DNA of 50,015 nt from Azovibrio restrictus (GTDB taxonomy: Bacteria > Bacteroidota > Bacteroidia > Chitinophagales > Chitinophagaceae), in contig JANLJF010000063.1 of NCBI GenBank assembly GCA_029255605.1, positions 1 to 50,015 on the forward strand, read 5' to 3'. The notes beneath the pieces were generated by a model. It saw only the letters and a list, made by a program, of their open reading frames with translations, had not been told where the DNA came from and did no database searches. Shown here piece after piece: positions 33,513-42,942 of this stretch; position 1 is the stretch's first letter, and each line of letters opens with the position of its first letter. The translations under genes were made by a program, and so were the position numbers.

Positions 33513-34324
33513 CAAATCAAAAAAGGTTTGCGCATAGTAATGATATAGTGGTCTGCCCAACGATTAAAAGGTGCTTTGGTGTATATAGCATTCTCTGCCT
33601 TTTCAAGCATTCGGAATAATTGCGGGTGCTTTTCCTTAAATCCCTCTATGTATGGTGGAGGTACAGTAATTGACAATCCTTTTACACCGCATAATTCATA
33701 ATCCTTCATTCTACTGATAATAAAAGAAGGATTGTAGTAATAGCAGTCGAAATGTATACCTTCCAGGTGAGCGGAGGTGCCCCCTTTTTTAAATCGCCTA
33801 AAAGCTGTTTTGAAATACCCCCTGAAAAACATAGTCATCTCCCACGGACATACAACAGGCATAATGACCAGGCTAAAATAACCACCGGGTTTTAGCAGCC
33901 TGTTTATGTCGGCTAAGATTTTTCCAAGTTGGTCTGTACAATTTAACCCACCAAAATTAGAGAACACATAGTCGAATGGGGCACTATACTTTAGGCTTTC
34001 CAATTCATTGAATGAGCATTGCTGTGTTGTTATGCTGCCATGAAGTCCATAATGTTCAATTTTTTGTTCCAGTTGTTGCAGCATGCCGGGGGCATTGTCC
34101 GTTGCCATTACTTTGTGCCCCCGCTTAGCAAAGAAAACAGAATCTATGCCTGTACCGCAATTTAATTCCAGCATACAGGAAGAAGGTTGCATATATGACA
34201 AAACTTCAGCACGCACACGCTTGCGCATCCAACCAATGATACTATTTGCGTCATCTATATCATCAAACATCGGCGCCTGGCGCGAAAAAGCAGCACTGAC
34301 ATTTTGCTCCTGAGCATCTTTCAT
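33512..34324 (-). CDS. Class I SAM-dependent methyltransferase (UbiE/COQ5-like)
   Basis: 270 residues. Motif I is MLELNCGTGIDSVFFAKRG, then MATDNAPGMLQQLEQK, FDYVFSNFGGLNCTDQ, and LLKPGGYFSLVIM, all in the order expected for small-molecule methyltransferases. The C-terminal 80 residues, with FKTAFRRFKKGG and PPPYIEGFKEKHP, are specific. Starts 1 base after the radical SAM gene's stop and ends coupled (TGATG) to the second methyltransferase, so the three form one operon. Start ATG 34324. The acceptor is unknown. Confidence 0.88.
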   Translation of the reverse strand: MKDAQEQNVSAAFSRQAPMFDDIDDANSIIGWMRKRVRAEVLSYMQPSSCMLELNCGTGIDSVFFAKRGHKVMATDNAPGMLQQLEQKIEHYGLHGSITTQQCSFNELESLKYSAPFDYVFSNFGGLNCTDQLGKILADINRLLKPGGYFSLVIMPVVCPWEMTMFFRGYFKTAFRRFKKGGTSAHLEGIHFDCYYYNPSFIISRMKDYELCGVKGLSITVPPPYIEGFKEKHPQLFRMLEKAENAIYTKAPFNRWADHYIITMRKPFLI

Positions 34325-34325
34325 C

Positions 34326-35777
34326 TTAAACCAACTTAAATAATAACCGTTTTTCCTTTTGTTGTTTTAATAAGTAGTAAGGCAGTTTCGCTATGGTGTA
34401 TAGCTCTTTCAAGCCGGCTATCTTTTTATTAACTATTACTTTTTGAGCCATATCCTTTACTATTAGCGTTCTGTAAAAAGCATGAACGTAGCGGTGTAGT
34501 TGTTTATAGAAGTCAGGCTTATATGTATTTTCAAACATCAGGGCCAATTCATCACTATCCGTCCAATTGGTCTTATTGCCTAGCTGTGCTCTTACTTTAT
34601 CATAAAACTTTGTTCCGGGCAATGGATAAGATACTGATATACCAATGTCTGAAGGAAGAAAGCGTTTTATCATATCCAATGTTAGCTGGATATCTTCCAG
34701 CTTTTCGTCCAGGTAGCCAAATTGCAGGAAAAAGGCCGGCTTGATACCATGATGTTTTAATAAACGGGTAGCCTCGCCTATTTGTTCTATAGTGGTGCCC
34801 TTGTCCATGGCATCCAGTATTTTTTGTGAACCACTTTCGGCACCCATCCACACATTATCGCAGCCCGCATCAGCCAATGATTGTATCTGTTCATCTTTCA
34901 GTAACAGGTCGGCGCGCGACTGTATCTTGAATTTAAACTGCAGTCCTTCTGCTTTCACCAGCTCGGCAAAGCGCTTCACCCATCCTGGCTTCAATCCAAA
35001 TATATCATCGCAGAACCAGATGTGATCAAAATGATATTTATTGTATAATTGTTTTAATTCTTTTACTACATTTTCCGGCGAGCGGGCGTTGTACCTGTTC
35101 CCATATATAGGCTTTGCGCACCAGTTGCATTTATAGGGGCAGCCACGTGTAGTGCCCATATTCATAGAAAAGTAGCCGCTGCTTTGCAGCCATGCCTGCC
35201 TGTATTTCTCTACATCTACCAGGTCCCATGCAGGAAATGGCAGGCTGTCCAGGTCTGTCTTTACCGGCCTTGCAGCAGTGCGTACGGTATGCTCATCTTG
35301 CTTGTAGACTATACCATTGACGCTTGCCCAATCTTCCTTTCCGGCTTTCAACATATGCGCTATTTCCAGCAAGGTGTTTTCTGCTTCGCCAATAATAATG
35401 CAGTTGGCGCTATGATCCAGGTATTTATCAAAGTGGTCGGTAGAGTCTGAAGAAGATACGATCACCTTACAACCATATTGACTGGCCATTTCACTCATCC
35501 GGAAAGCAGCCTCACGCATATTGGTAAGGCACATCTTTGTCAAGTAATTAAAGCCATCATCATATATAGCCAGTATATCCGGCTTTACTGATAGCAAAAC
35601 CTGCTCCAGTGTTTCCGGCCCTTCCGCAAACATCACATCGTGCAGGTACACATCATAGCCATGTTCCCTGAGCAGCGCAGCAGCATATATAGTACCTAAT
35701 GGTGCATATGGCTGCATGATGCGCCACTGCTTAGGGTCGTATCGTAAAAAGTAAGAGTGCGTAAATAATACCCTCAT
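34326..35777 (-). CDS. B12-binding radical SAM enzyme
   Basis: A cobalamin-dependent radical SAM protein of 483 residues. The N-terminal domain (about 1-140, with PYAPLGTIYAAALLREHGYDV and IIIGEAENTLLEIAHMLK) resembles the B12-binding domain; the radical SAM core has the cluster motif TTRGCPYKCNWCAKPIYG (CxxxCxxC) and the family's WFCDDIFGL segment. The C-terminal region is helical. Such enzymes methylate or rearrange unactivated carbons (e.g. in phosphonate or natural-product pathways), and some modify lipids. It heads the operon with two methyltransferases, which supports a methylation or tailoring role (inference). The substrate is unknown. Confidence 0.88.
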   Translation of the reverse strand: MRVLFTHSYFLRYDPKQWRIMQPYAPLGTIYAAALLREHGYDVYLHDVMFAEGPETLEQVLLSVKPDILAIYDDGFNYLTKMCLTNMREAAFRMSEMASQYGCKVIVSSSDSTDHFDKYLDHSANCIIIGEAENTLLEIAHMLKAGKEDWASVNGIVYKQDEHTVRTAARPVKTDLDSLPFPAWDLVDVEKYRQAWLQSSGYFSMNMGTTRGCPYKCNWCAKPIYGNRYNARSPENVVKELKQLYNKYHFDHIWFCDDIFGLKPGWVKRFAELVKAEGLQFKFKIQSRADLLLKDEQIQSLADAGCDNVWMGAESGSQKILDAMDKGTTIEQIGEATRLLKHHGIKPAFFLQFGYLDEKLEDIQLTLDMIKRFLPSDIGISVSYPLPGTKFYDKVRAQLGNKTNWTDSDELALMFENTYKPDFYKQLHRYVHAFYRTLIVKDMAQKVIVNKKIAGLKELYTIAKLPYYLLKQQKEKRLLFKLV

Positions 35778-35866
35778 GTCCGTTCGCGCTTAATGTATAA
35801 AATTAAGATTATACAATGTTTCAAACGGAAGGCAATAGATGAAAAAGGAAAATAAAGCTCCGAACC

Positions 35867-36781
35867 CTACCAATCTCCCCTTTTTACATAAGATCTGATG
35901 ATCTTCTTTAGGGGGATGATACTCATTTTATTATATTGCCATGATTGGATGAAGGCCATGCGTGCCTGTTGCGGTTGCCTGTATTTCATATAGCCAATGC
36001 CTTTACTGATGCTCACCACAAACATTACATGATTGGCAAAAGCAGCGGATAAGCGGCCATCATGCTTATAGCGCTGTATCGTTTCAATATGTTCATCATA
36101 ATCGGCCACCCAGTTAAAGTTGGTATTGTTGCCCTCGTGCAATCGTCTTTTAAGCAGGGGCGTGTATATGACTACCCCTTTATGTTTTGATGCCAGGTTC
36201 GTAATGAAGCTATAATCTGTAAATGCCCTGTTTTCGCGAAATAAGGAAGTAGCATCTATCAATGTGCGCCATGCCATTATGGTTTGTATGAATACAAGTG
36301 TTTCGCCCTTGCACATAGATTTAAAAAAGTCTGCACAAACATTGCCATGCTCAATCGTATAAAATGTGTCTTTTATACTACCGTCTGCATCATTAAAATT
36401 ATAGCCGTTTGTAAACGAATAACCGGCTTCAGGATAATTCTGCATAACGGCTATCTGAGTAGATAGTTTATGTTCCGGCCATAGGTCATCTGAATCCATA
36501 AACGCTACTAAGACCCCTTTTGCTACCTGTATGCCTTTGTTTTTTAAAGTACCAGTTATCCCCTTTCTGCCATCATTATAATACTGTATGCGGCTGTCCT
36601 GCTGCATCAGCTGCAATACAATTTCTTTTGTGTGATCATCAGAGCCATCATCCATTATCAGCAGTTCCCAATTGGTATAGGTTTGTTTCTGTATGCAGTG
36701 TATTGTTTCCGCAATATATGCTGCCCGGTTGTAAGTAGGCATAATGATACTAACTAATGGATCGCGTGTTTGCTGGCTCAC
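35867..36781 (-). CDS. Glycosyltransferase family 2 (GT-A fold)
   Basis: An inverting glycosyltransferase of 304 residues. The nucleotide-binding start PLVSIIMPTYNRAAYIAETI, DDGSDDHTKEIV, and the metal motif in VLVAFMDSDDLW (DxD) are complete, followed by the acceptor half. There are no membrane helices, so it is cytoplasmic or peripheral. It lies downstream of the GT8 gene (9 bases) in the minus-strand run and likely acts on the same glycan. The donor and linkage cannot be told. Confidence 0.92.
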   Translation of the reverse strand: MSQQTRDPLVSIIMPTYNRAAYIAETIHCIQKQTYTNWELLIMDDGSDDHTKEIVLQLMQQDSRIQYYNDGRKGITGTLKNKGIQVAKGVLVAFMDSDDLWPEHKLSTQIAVMQNYPEAGYSFTNGYNFNDADGSIKDTFYTIEHGNVCADFFKSMCKGETLVFIQTIMAWRTLIDATSLFRENRAFTDYSFITNLASKHKGVVIYTPLLKRRLHEGNNTNFNWVADYDEHIETIQRYKHDGRLSAAFANHVMFVVSISKGIGYMKYRQPQQARMAFIQSWQYNKMSIIPLKKIIRSYVKRGDW

Positions 36782-36790
36782 TGATGATGT

Positions 36791-37690
36791 TTATCTCGTT
36801 AGTTTCTGGATCTTGTGGGATATTCTCTGCATGTTTTTATCGATCCATTTCGTTATCGACCCATTCTCGGCAAAATGCTTGTATGCAGTACGGTTCAGGT
36901 ATTGTAGAAAAAGGGGCTTAAAAGGATGGGTGCAGGCATAGGTCCATGGTTTATTGCTGGTAGTGTAGTGAATGATGACAGGGTTATTTAAAATTTCGTC
37001 GGCATCCATGCCGTATCGCTGTGCCAGCCGCTCTTTACTTAAGTGATAAAAGCCCGTCTGGTGATTCCATTGGGGTACTATATACTTTACATTGGTATAA
37101 AACAACTCATTCAATGCATCCTGGTCAAACATCAGGTATTCTGATTTTCGCCGGTCAATATTCTGAATCAGGAATTCGTGATATTTGTTACTACGCCAGG
37201 CAGCGGTGTTAAAAACAATAACGCCGGCATTAAAATAATCATACTGATCTGGTATGCCCAGTCGTTCTGTTTTATGTGGCACTACTTCTTTTACAGCCAT
37301 CAATGCTTTGCCATCAAATGGTTCTTCCAATAGTGGTTTTACACTTCCATTCACTATTATATCTGCATCCAGGAATAGTAACTTATCTGTTTCGTTTTGC
37401 AATAAATGCGGTGCGTATACTCTGTAATAGGTAGCCACTGTAAGATAAGCAGATATATAATAGTCATCTATACCCACGGCAGCCATGGATACCCAGTTTA
37501 TCTCGTGATTATACGATGTGGCAAGTGTTTCCAATGCCTGCATTTCTGCAGCAGATAAAGAGCGGTAAAGTATATGTATCTTGAATAAAAGGTCTTTGTT
37601 GTTTTCAAAAAGAGAAAATAACATTATATAGACAGGCACATAATAAATGCTATCTTCTGTAGTGGTAGCTATGTGATAACGCTGTTCCAT
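36791..37690 (-). CDS. Glycosyltransferase family 8 (LgtC/glycogenin-like)
   Basis: A retaining glycosyltransferase of 299 residues. Key parts are YYRVYAPHLL, DKLLFLDADIIVNGSVKPLL (DxD), DYFNAGVIVFNTAAWR, FDQDALNELF and VIIHYTTSNKPW (His). All are typical of GT8 galactosyl/glucosyltransferases of LPS or capsule. ATG 37690 overlaps the last base of the corA stop TGA (TGATG), coupling the two genes even though corA is a transporter. An upstream TTG (37699) lies inside corA and is rejected. Confidence 0.92.
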   Translation of the reverse strand: MEQRYHIATTTEDSIYYVPVYIMLFSLFENNKDLLFKIHILYRSLSAAEMQALETLATSYNHEINWVSMAAVGIDDYYISAYLTVATYYRVYAPHLLQNETDKLLFLDADIIVNGSVKPLLEEPFDGKALMAVKEVVPHKTERLGIPDQYDYFNAGVIVFNTAAWRSNKYHEFLIQNIDRRKSEYLMFDQDALNELFYTNVKYIVPQWNHQTGFYHLSKERLAQRYGMDADEILNNPVIIHYTTSNKPWTYACTHPFKPLFLQYLNRTAYKHFAENGSITKWIDKNMQRISHKIQKLTR

Positions 37691-38799
37691 CAAAACCAAC
37701 CCTTCCTTTTGAAGTATATGAGCATGAGTAACGGTATGGCAAGCATGACGGTAACGGTTATATAAAAACCATCGCGTTGGTGGGCAAGTGGTATTACATC
37801 GAAGTTCATGCCGAAGATACCACCTATTACGGTAGCAGGTGCCATTAGCAGCGCCAGCATGGTAAAGGCTTTCATTACTTCGTTCATGCGCAAGTTTATC
37901 TGGCTCATCGATAGGTCTTGCAGGTTCATCAGCATATCCCGGTGGTTCTCCACATATTCTATGGCCTGCGTTATGTGGTCCAGTACGTCTTTATAATATT
38001 TCTCATGACGCTCTTCCAGCAGGTCGCTTTCACTATGCAGGAAGCTATATACCAGTTCGCGAACGGGCGATATGGAGCGGCGCATCATCATTACTTCCCT
38101 ACGCAGGATACTTATTTTTTCCAGCGCACCCTTTTCTTTTTGCAACAGCAGGGAGTCTTCCAGCTTTTCTATACGGTCGCTTATTTTTTCTATTATACCA
38201 AAATAGCTATCCACTACCGCATCTATCAGGCTATAGCACAGGTAATCTGACGAGCGTTGGCGTATCTTGATATTACCGCTACGTATCTTTTCCCGCACAG
38301 GGTCAAACACATCTCTTTCCGGGTCTTCCTGGAAGGAGATGACAAAATTGGTGCCCAGTACAATGCTTACCTGTTCGGCCTCTATCTCACCGGTCCCTTC
38401 ATTATAATACAGCATTGGCAACAGGCAAAAGATCACGTTTTCTACCTCATCCATCTTGGCACGCTGGCCGATGCTCAGTATGTCTTCTACCACCAGGGGG
38501 TGCACATTATAATGCGCTGTCAGCTTTTCTACCGCCTGCTTTTGCAGTCCATCCACATTTATCCATGTCACACGGCCATTGTCCAGGTATATGCGGCAGG
38601 CTTTTTCATCGGGCAATTGCCGTTCTTCCAGGTCTTTTTCGTTGAAATCGAAAACAGTGTAAACTGGTGCTGTGTCTGCCTTACGTACACGCTCAGGCCT
38701 GCCGGGATTGAAGACCGCTATAGGGCGGCGCTTTTCCTGGTTCCAGGCCCATTCCGGCAATAGCTTGCTCAGTGCTTTTACCCTTCGTGCTACAGACAT
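37690..38799 (-). CDS. corA: Magnesium/cobalt transporter CorA
   Basis: A pentameric divalent-cation channel. The 369-residue product has a large cytoplasmic N-terminal domain (about 1-300), then two C-terminal helices with the signature GGIFGMNFDVIPL (Gly-Met-Asn) between them and a short basic tail (KRKGWF). A full-length match to CorA. Its stop is coupled to the start of the GT8 gene, so it shares a transcript with the two glycosyltransferases (35867-38799). The link between them may be chance operon arrangement. Confidence 0.95.
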   Translation of the reverse strand: MSVARRVKALSKLLPEWAWNQEKRRPIAVFNPGRPERVRKADTAPVYTVFDFNEKDLEERQLPDEKACRIYLDNGRVTWINVDGLQKQAVEKLTAHYNVHPLVVEDILSIGQRAKMDEVENVIFCLLPMLYYNEGTGEIEAEQVSIVLGTNFVISFQEDPERDVFDPVREKIRSGNIKIRQRSSDYLCYSLIDAVVDSYFGIIEKISDRIEKLEDSLLLQKEKGALEKISILRREVMMMRRSISPVRELVYSFLHSESDLLEERHEKYYKDVLDHITQAIEYVENHRDMLMNLQDLSMSQINLRMNEVMKAFTMLALLMAPATVIGGIFGMNFDVIPLAHQRDGFYITVTVMLAIPLLMLIYFKRKGWF

Positions 38800-38889
38800 T
38801 CGTTTGGTCTATTATTGGGCTAATTTAGTATTTGTTATTATGTTCGCATCACAATAACATCTGCAAATATTAAGAACCATATATAATCT

Positions 38890-39567
38890 ATGAAAAAACT
38901 TTTCACATCGGTACTTTCTTTATTAGTGGCTTTTACCCTTTCTGCATCAGCACAATCGGTGAATAAGAACAAAGTAGTGATAGAAACAGAATACGGTAAG
39001 ATAGTACTGGCACTGTATGAGAATACACCGAAGCATACAAGTAATATGCTGAAACTGGCTAAAGAAAAATTTTATGATAGCACATTGTTTCACCGGGTGA
39101 TACCCAACTTTGTGATACAGGGCGGAGACCCACTTTCTAAAAAAGCAACTGCGGGCCAGCCTCTGGGCGAAGGCGATAATGGCTACCGTGTGCCTGCCGA
39201 GATAAATGAACTGAACTTTCACCAGCGCGGTGCAGTAGGTATGGCGCGTGATGGAAACCCTGAAAAAGCATCGAGCGGCTGCCAGTTTTATATTGTTACG
39301 GGTAAAACATATACGGATGAAGAACTGGATAGGATAACAGCAGGTACCAAACGTGTTTTCACACCGGCGCAGCGCGCTATCTATAAAACAAAAGGCGGCA
39401 CACCGCACCTGGATGGCGGCTACACCGTATATGGCATTGTAGAAGAAGGTATGGATGTGGTAGACAAAATATCGGCTGAACCTCGCGATCAGCGCGACCG
39501 CCCCAATAAAGACATTAAAATGATAAAGGTGCGCGTTAAGAAGAAGAAATTCCTCGGCATATTCTAA
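38890..39567 (+). CDS. Cyclophilin-type peptidylprolyl isomerase, periplasmic
   Basis: Prolyl isomerase for exported proteins, 225 residues. A signal peptide (LFTSVLSLLVAFTLSASAQ) is followed by a cyclophilin domain (about 30-215) with VVIETEYGKIVLALYENTP, FYDSTLFHRVIPNFVIQGGDP and SGCQFYIVTG, which are the active-site strands. It ends with a Lys-rich tail. Start ATG 38890 fits the signal peptide. The next gene begins 2 bases after its stop, so they form an operon. Confidence 0.95.
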   Translation: MKKLFTSVLSLLVAFTLSASAQSVNKNKVVIETEYGKIVLALYENTPKHTSNMLKLAKEKFYDSTLFHRVIPNFVIQGGDPLSKKATAGQPLGEGDNGYRVPAEINELNFHQRGAVGMARDGNPEKASSGCQFYIVTGKTYTDEELDRITAGTKRVFTPAQRAIYKTKGGTPHLDGGYTVYGIVEEGMDVVDKISAEPRDQRDRPNKDIKMIKVRVKKKKFLGIF

Positions 39568-39569
39568 CA

Positions 39570-40352
39570 ATGGTATTAATGAAGGATTTGAAGGGATTGA
39601 AAAATTTACTGGATGAAAAAGTAAGGCTGTACAACCAGCCTTCTTTTATTTCCGGCGACCCCATTTGCATACCACATAGCTTTACGCACAAGCAGGATAT
39701 AGAAATAAGCGGCCTGTTTGCTGCCGTACTGGCATGGGGCAATCGTACCACCATCATCAACAATTGCTGTAAACTGATGCAGTGGATGGATAATACACCG
39801 CACGATTTTATCCTGAACCATCACGATACCGACCTGAAGAAGATGCTGGGCTTTGTGCATCGTACCTTCAATGCTACCGACCTGTTATATTTTATCCATT
39901 TCCTGCAATGGCATTACCACCAGCACGATAGCCTGGAAAAAGCTTTTGTGCCGGGTAAGGCCTATGAGCACAATACAGTAGAACAGGCACTTATCCATTT
40001 TCACAATTACTTCTTTTCGATAGAGCACCCGGAGCGTACCCGTAAGCATATAGCTACCCCTGCCCGGAAATCGGCCTGCAAGCGCATCAATATGTACCTG
40101 CGCTGGATGGTGAGAAGGGACAAACAGGGCGTGGATTTTGGCATATGGAAAACAATTCAACCACGCCACTTAGTTTGTCCGCTTGATGTGCATGTAGCCC
40201 GTGTGGCAGCGCGTTTACAGCTTATCGATAACGATAAGTCGAACTGGCAAAATGCGCTGGAGCTTACATATGGCTTGCGCCGTTTGAATGTTGATGACCC
40301 TGCTATATACGATTATGCACTGTTTGGCCTTGGTATGGCCGAACGGTTTTAA
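39570..40352 (+). CDS. TIGR02757 family protein (DUF2400)
   Basis: Conserved helical protein of unknown function, 260 residues, found mainly in Bacteroidota. Family patterns: SGDPICIPHSFTHKQDIEISG, VLAWGNRTTIIN, ACKRINMYLRWMVR, LVCPLDVHVARVA, GLRRLNVDDPAIYDYALFGLG. The PLDVHVARVA and NVDDPAIYDYALF segments resemble the end of DNA glycosylase (HhH-GPD) domains, so a nucleic-acid role is possible but unproven. ATG 39570 follows the cyclophilin stop by 2 bases (an internal ATG 39579 is an alternative). Its stop interlocks with the hom stop (TTAA, 40349-40352). Confidence 0.9.
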   Translation: MVLMKDLKGLKNLLDEKVRLYNQPSFISGDPICIPHSFTHKQDIEISGLFAAVLAWGNRTTIINNCCKLMQWMDNTPHDFILNHHDTDLKKMLGFVHRTFNATDLLYFIHFLQWHYHQHDSLEKAFVPGKAYEHNTVEQALIHFHNYFFSIEHPERTRKHIATPARKSACKRINMYLRWMVRRDKQGVDFGIWKTIQPRHLVCPLDVHVARVAARLQLIDNDKSNWQNALELTYGLRRLNVDDPAIYDYALFGLGMAERF

Positions 40353-41602
40353 ACTACAGCCAGTAATTCTTCAGCTACGCTTTCTTTTTCTTCCACGCCA
40401 TCTGCAAAGGCATCAGGCAGTACTACCAGCGATGTGCCTTTTTTCTTCCACCAGTTGTTATCTACCAGCTTGCTGAACTTTATAACACCTATCACATAGC
40501 AACGTTTCTCGCTGCTGCTCCATTCTTCTATTCTTTCAAAGCGCTCATGCGGCACCTGGAATAAACCTTCGAAACGTACATACACACGCAGCAGGAAATC
40601 ATTGGTCAATACCGGACGGTTACTGCTATGCAGCTTCTTATATTCATACTTGTAGTCATAGCGCAGTGCCGATATATCACTCAGCACAGCCGATGCTGTC
40701 GGCAAGCTGCCTGCACCCTTTCCATAAAAGAACTGCTTATCTGCAAACCCGCTTTCTATGATAACGCCGTTATACTCATTGCGCACATTATAAAGCTGGT
40801 TGGCTGGGTCTATAAACTGTGGCAGCACAAAAGCCGCTACTTCACCATTGTCCAGCTTTTTAGCCTGCGCTACCAGTTTTATCTCGTAGCCTTTCTCTTT
40901 AGCAAAAGTGGCATCGTGGCTGTCCAGGTTTTGTATGCCGGTGTGTACTATCTTTTTAGGGTTTGATACAATGCCATAAGCATGGTTCAGCAGTATCGAC
41001 AGTTTATTTACCGCATCAATACCTTCTACATCCAGTGCGGGATTGCTTTCTGCAAAGCCTTCTGCCTGTGCATGCAGCAGCGCTTCGTCAAAGCCTATCT
41101 TATCCTGGAACACACGTGTGAGGATAAAGTTGGTAGAGCCATTTACAATACCGCTGATGCTTTGCAACAGGTCGTTATCATAATACTCTTCCAGGTTGCG
41201 CACCACCGGTATACTGGCACAGCATGCCGACTCGTACAGGAAGGGCACATTGTGCTTAGCTTGCAGGTCCAACAGTTCCTGCAGGTGTTCGGCTATCATT
41301 TTTTTGTTGGCGCTTACTACCGCTTTGCCTGCGGTCAGCGCATGTTTTACTATATGGTAAGCCGCATCTGCATCGTCTATCAATTCTACTATTACATTTA
41401 TCTCTGCATCTTCCAGCAGTGCCGTAGCATCTGTGGTAAATAAAGACGCAGGCGCAGCGCGTTTCTTTTCAGGATGTTTGATACACACTTGCTTTATTTC
41501 TGCATTCAATGAAGGTATTTGTTGCAATACGGTATACAGGCCGGTACCTACAACACCAAAGCCGAAAAGGCCGATCGTTAATTTCTTTTGTGGAATAGAC
41601 AT
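40349..41602 (-). CDS. hom: Homoserine dehydrogenase
   Basis: Reduces aspartate semialdehyde to homoserine, the branch point to methionine and threonine. The 417-residue product has the NAD(P)-binding motif TIGLFGFGVVGTGLYTVL, catalytic region VSANKKMIAEH, GIVNGSTNFILT and AEGFAESNPALDVEGIDA, and a C-terminal part that lacks a clear ACT domain (the last 100 residues are divergent). ATG 41602 is used; a TTG 15 bases upstream is rejected. Second gene of the SAM-riboswitch-controlled unit, 54 bases downstream of the PLP enzyme, so it should be turned down when SAM is abundant. Confidence 0.95.
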   Translation of the reverse strand: MSIPQKKLTIGLFGFGVVGTGLYTVLQQIPSLNAEIKQVCIKHPEKKRAAPASLFTTDATALLEDAEINVIVELIDDADAAYHIVKHALTAGKAVVSANKKMIAEHLQELLDLQAKHNVPFLYESACCASIPVVRNLEEYYDNDLLQSISGIVNGSTNFILTRVFQDKIGFDEALLHAQAEGFAESNPALDVEGIDAVNKLSILLNHAYGIVSNPKKIVHTGIQNLDSHDATFAKEKGYEIKLVAQAKKLDNGEVAAFVLPQFIDPANQLYNVRNEYNGVIIESGFADKQFFYGKGAGSLPTASAVLSDISALRYDYKYEYKKLHSSNRPVLTNDFLLRVYVRFEGLFQVPHERFERIEEWSSSEKRCYVIGVIKFSKLVDNNWWKKKGTSLVVLPDAFADGVEEKESVAEELLAVV

Positions 41603-41656
41603 TTTTGAGTGTTTCAAGTTGTTTAAACAGTTGGCTATTTACAGCCGTTAATTGAT

Positions 41657-42838
41657 CTATTGAAATGTAGCAACACTCTCTGCCGCTACGGTTTGTTGTG
41701 CTTTCACCAGTGCCTGGTCTATATCTTGTATCAGGTCTTCTACATTTTCCAGGCCTACGCTCAGGCGCACCAGGCTATCGGCTACGCCACTGGCACGGCG
41801 CTTTTCAGCAGGTATCGATTTGTGGGTCATTTGTGCAGGGTGGCACAGCAGGCTCTTCACACCGCCCAGGCTTTCCGCCAGTTTAAAGTATTTGGTATTA
41901 CATACCACAGCTTTTGCAGCTTCTTCTGTATCCACTTTCAGGGTAAAGGATATAACACCACCAAAGCCACTTTGCTGTTTGGCAGCTATATCATGATTGT
42001 GGTGCGTAGCCAGGCCGGGATAGTATATCTTGTCAATTGCCGGGTGGTTAGCAAGATATTCCGCTACTGCCTGTGCATTGCGCGAGTGTTGCTGCACGCG
42101 CAGTTCCAGTGTTTCTATACCGCGTATCACCAGCCAGCTATCGTGCGGAGACAGTATCGCGCCGCACGCATTTTGTATGAATTTTATCTGGTCACCCAAG
42201 TCTTGCGTAGCAGATATGACAATGCCCGCTATCAGGTCGCTATGGCCACCCAGGTATTTGGTAGCGCTGTGTATTACAATGTCGGCACCCAATGCTATAG
42301 GCTGTTGCAATACTGGTGATGCGAACGTGTTGTCTACGCACAGCAGTACATTATGCTGCTTGGCTATTTTGGCAATGCTTTCAATATCGCTGATCTTCAG
42401 TGTAGGGTTGGTAGGCGTTTCCAGCCATATCAGTTTGGTTTGCGGCGTGATGGCATCCAGCACGTTGGCTACATCTGTAGTATCTACATAATTCACCTTG
42501 ATGCCAAACTTGGCGTATATATGTGTGAACAGGCGAAAGGCGCCGCCGTATATATCATCTACGGCCAGTATCTCATCTCCGCTTTGCAGCAGCTTTACTA
42601 CCGCATCGATGGCAGCAAGGCCGCTGGCAAAAGCAGAGGCTCTCTCTCCACCTTCCAGTTGGGCTACAATTTTTTCTAGTGTTTCACGTGTGGGGTTGTT
42701 GCTGCGTGCATAGTCAAATCCTTTATGCTCACCCGGTGCTTCCTGCACAAAGGTGGATGTTTGATAAATGGGAACAGCTATGGAACCTGTTAGTGGATCT
42801 ACGGGAATGCTGTGGATAATCTTAGTTGCGTTGCTCAT
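41657..42838 (-). CDS. Cys/Met-metabolism PLP enzyme (cystathionine gamma-synthase or O-acetylhomoserine sulfhydrylase type)
   Basis: A PLP enzyme of 393 residues making or breaking C-S bonds in methionine synthesis. Landmarks: ATKIIHSIPVDPLTGSIAVP, YARSNNPTRETLEKIVAQLEGG, LVETPTNPTLK-type LIWLETPTNPTLKI, PLP lysine in HSATKYLGGHSD, and ESLGGVKSLLCHPAQMTHKSIP. The exact reaction (cystathionine gamma-synthase, gamma-lyase or O-acetylhomoserine sulfhydrylase) is not decidable here; the riboswitch and the adjacent hom point to the biosynthetic direction. ATG 42838 is preceded by a SAM-I riboswitch; an upstream frame (to 42940) lies in the leader and is not used. Confidence 0.93.
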   Translation of the reverse strand: MSNATKIIHSIPVDPLTGSIAVPIYQTSTFVQEAPGEHKGFDYARSNNPTRETLEKIVAQLEGGERASAFASGLAAIDAVVKLLQSGDEILAVDDIYGGAFRLFTHIYAKFGIKVNYVDTTDVANVLDAITPQTKLIWLETPTNPTLKISDIESIAKIAKQHNVLLCVDNTFASPVLQQPIALGADIVIHSATKYLGGHSDLIAGIVISATQDLGDQIKFIQNACGAILSPHDSWLVIRGIETLELRVQQHSRNAQAVAEYLANHPAIDKIYYPGLATHHNHDIAAKQQSGFGGVISFTLKVDTEEAAKAVVCNTKYFKLAESLGGVKSLLCHPAQMTHKSIPAEKRRASGVADSLVRLSVGLENVEDLIQDIDQALVKAQQTVAAESVATFQ

Positions 42839-42942
42839 TTTATTTCCTGGTTTTTTGTTGTTACGAATGTTATCGTTTCGATACGAATCCGTTACCAGGA
42901 AAGACATTACCGGGAGTGCTTCAGCATTGCATAGGTGCAATA

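Noticed and set aside
33513-33560. Extended start of the 32808 methyltransferase
   Set aside because: It would overlap the preceding methyltransferase by 49 bases; the TGATG junction at 33512 is the better start.
40982-42319. Long plus-strand frames opposite hom and the PLP enzyme
   Set aside because: They lie fully within two well-supported minus-strand genes and show no family features.
42839-42940. Upstream extension of the PLP enzyme
   Set aside because: This stretch lies between the riboswitch terminator and the family N-terminus; it is untranslated leader or at most a leader peptide.
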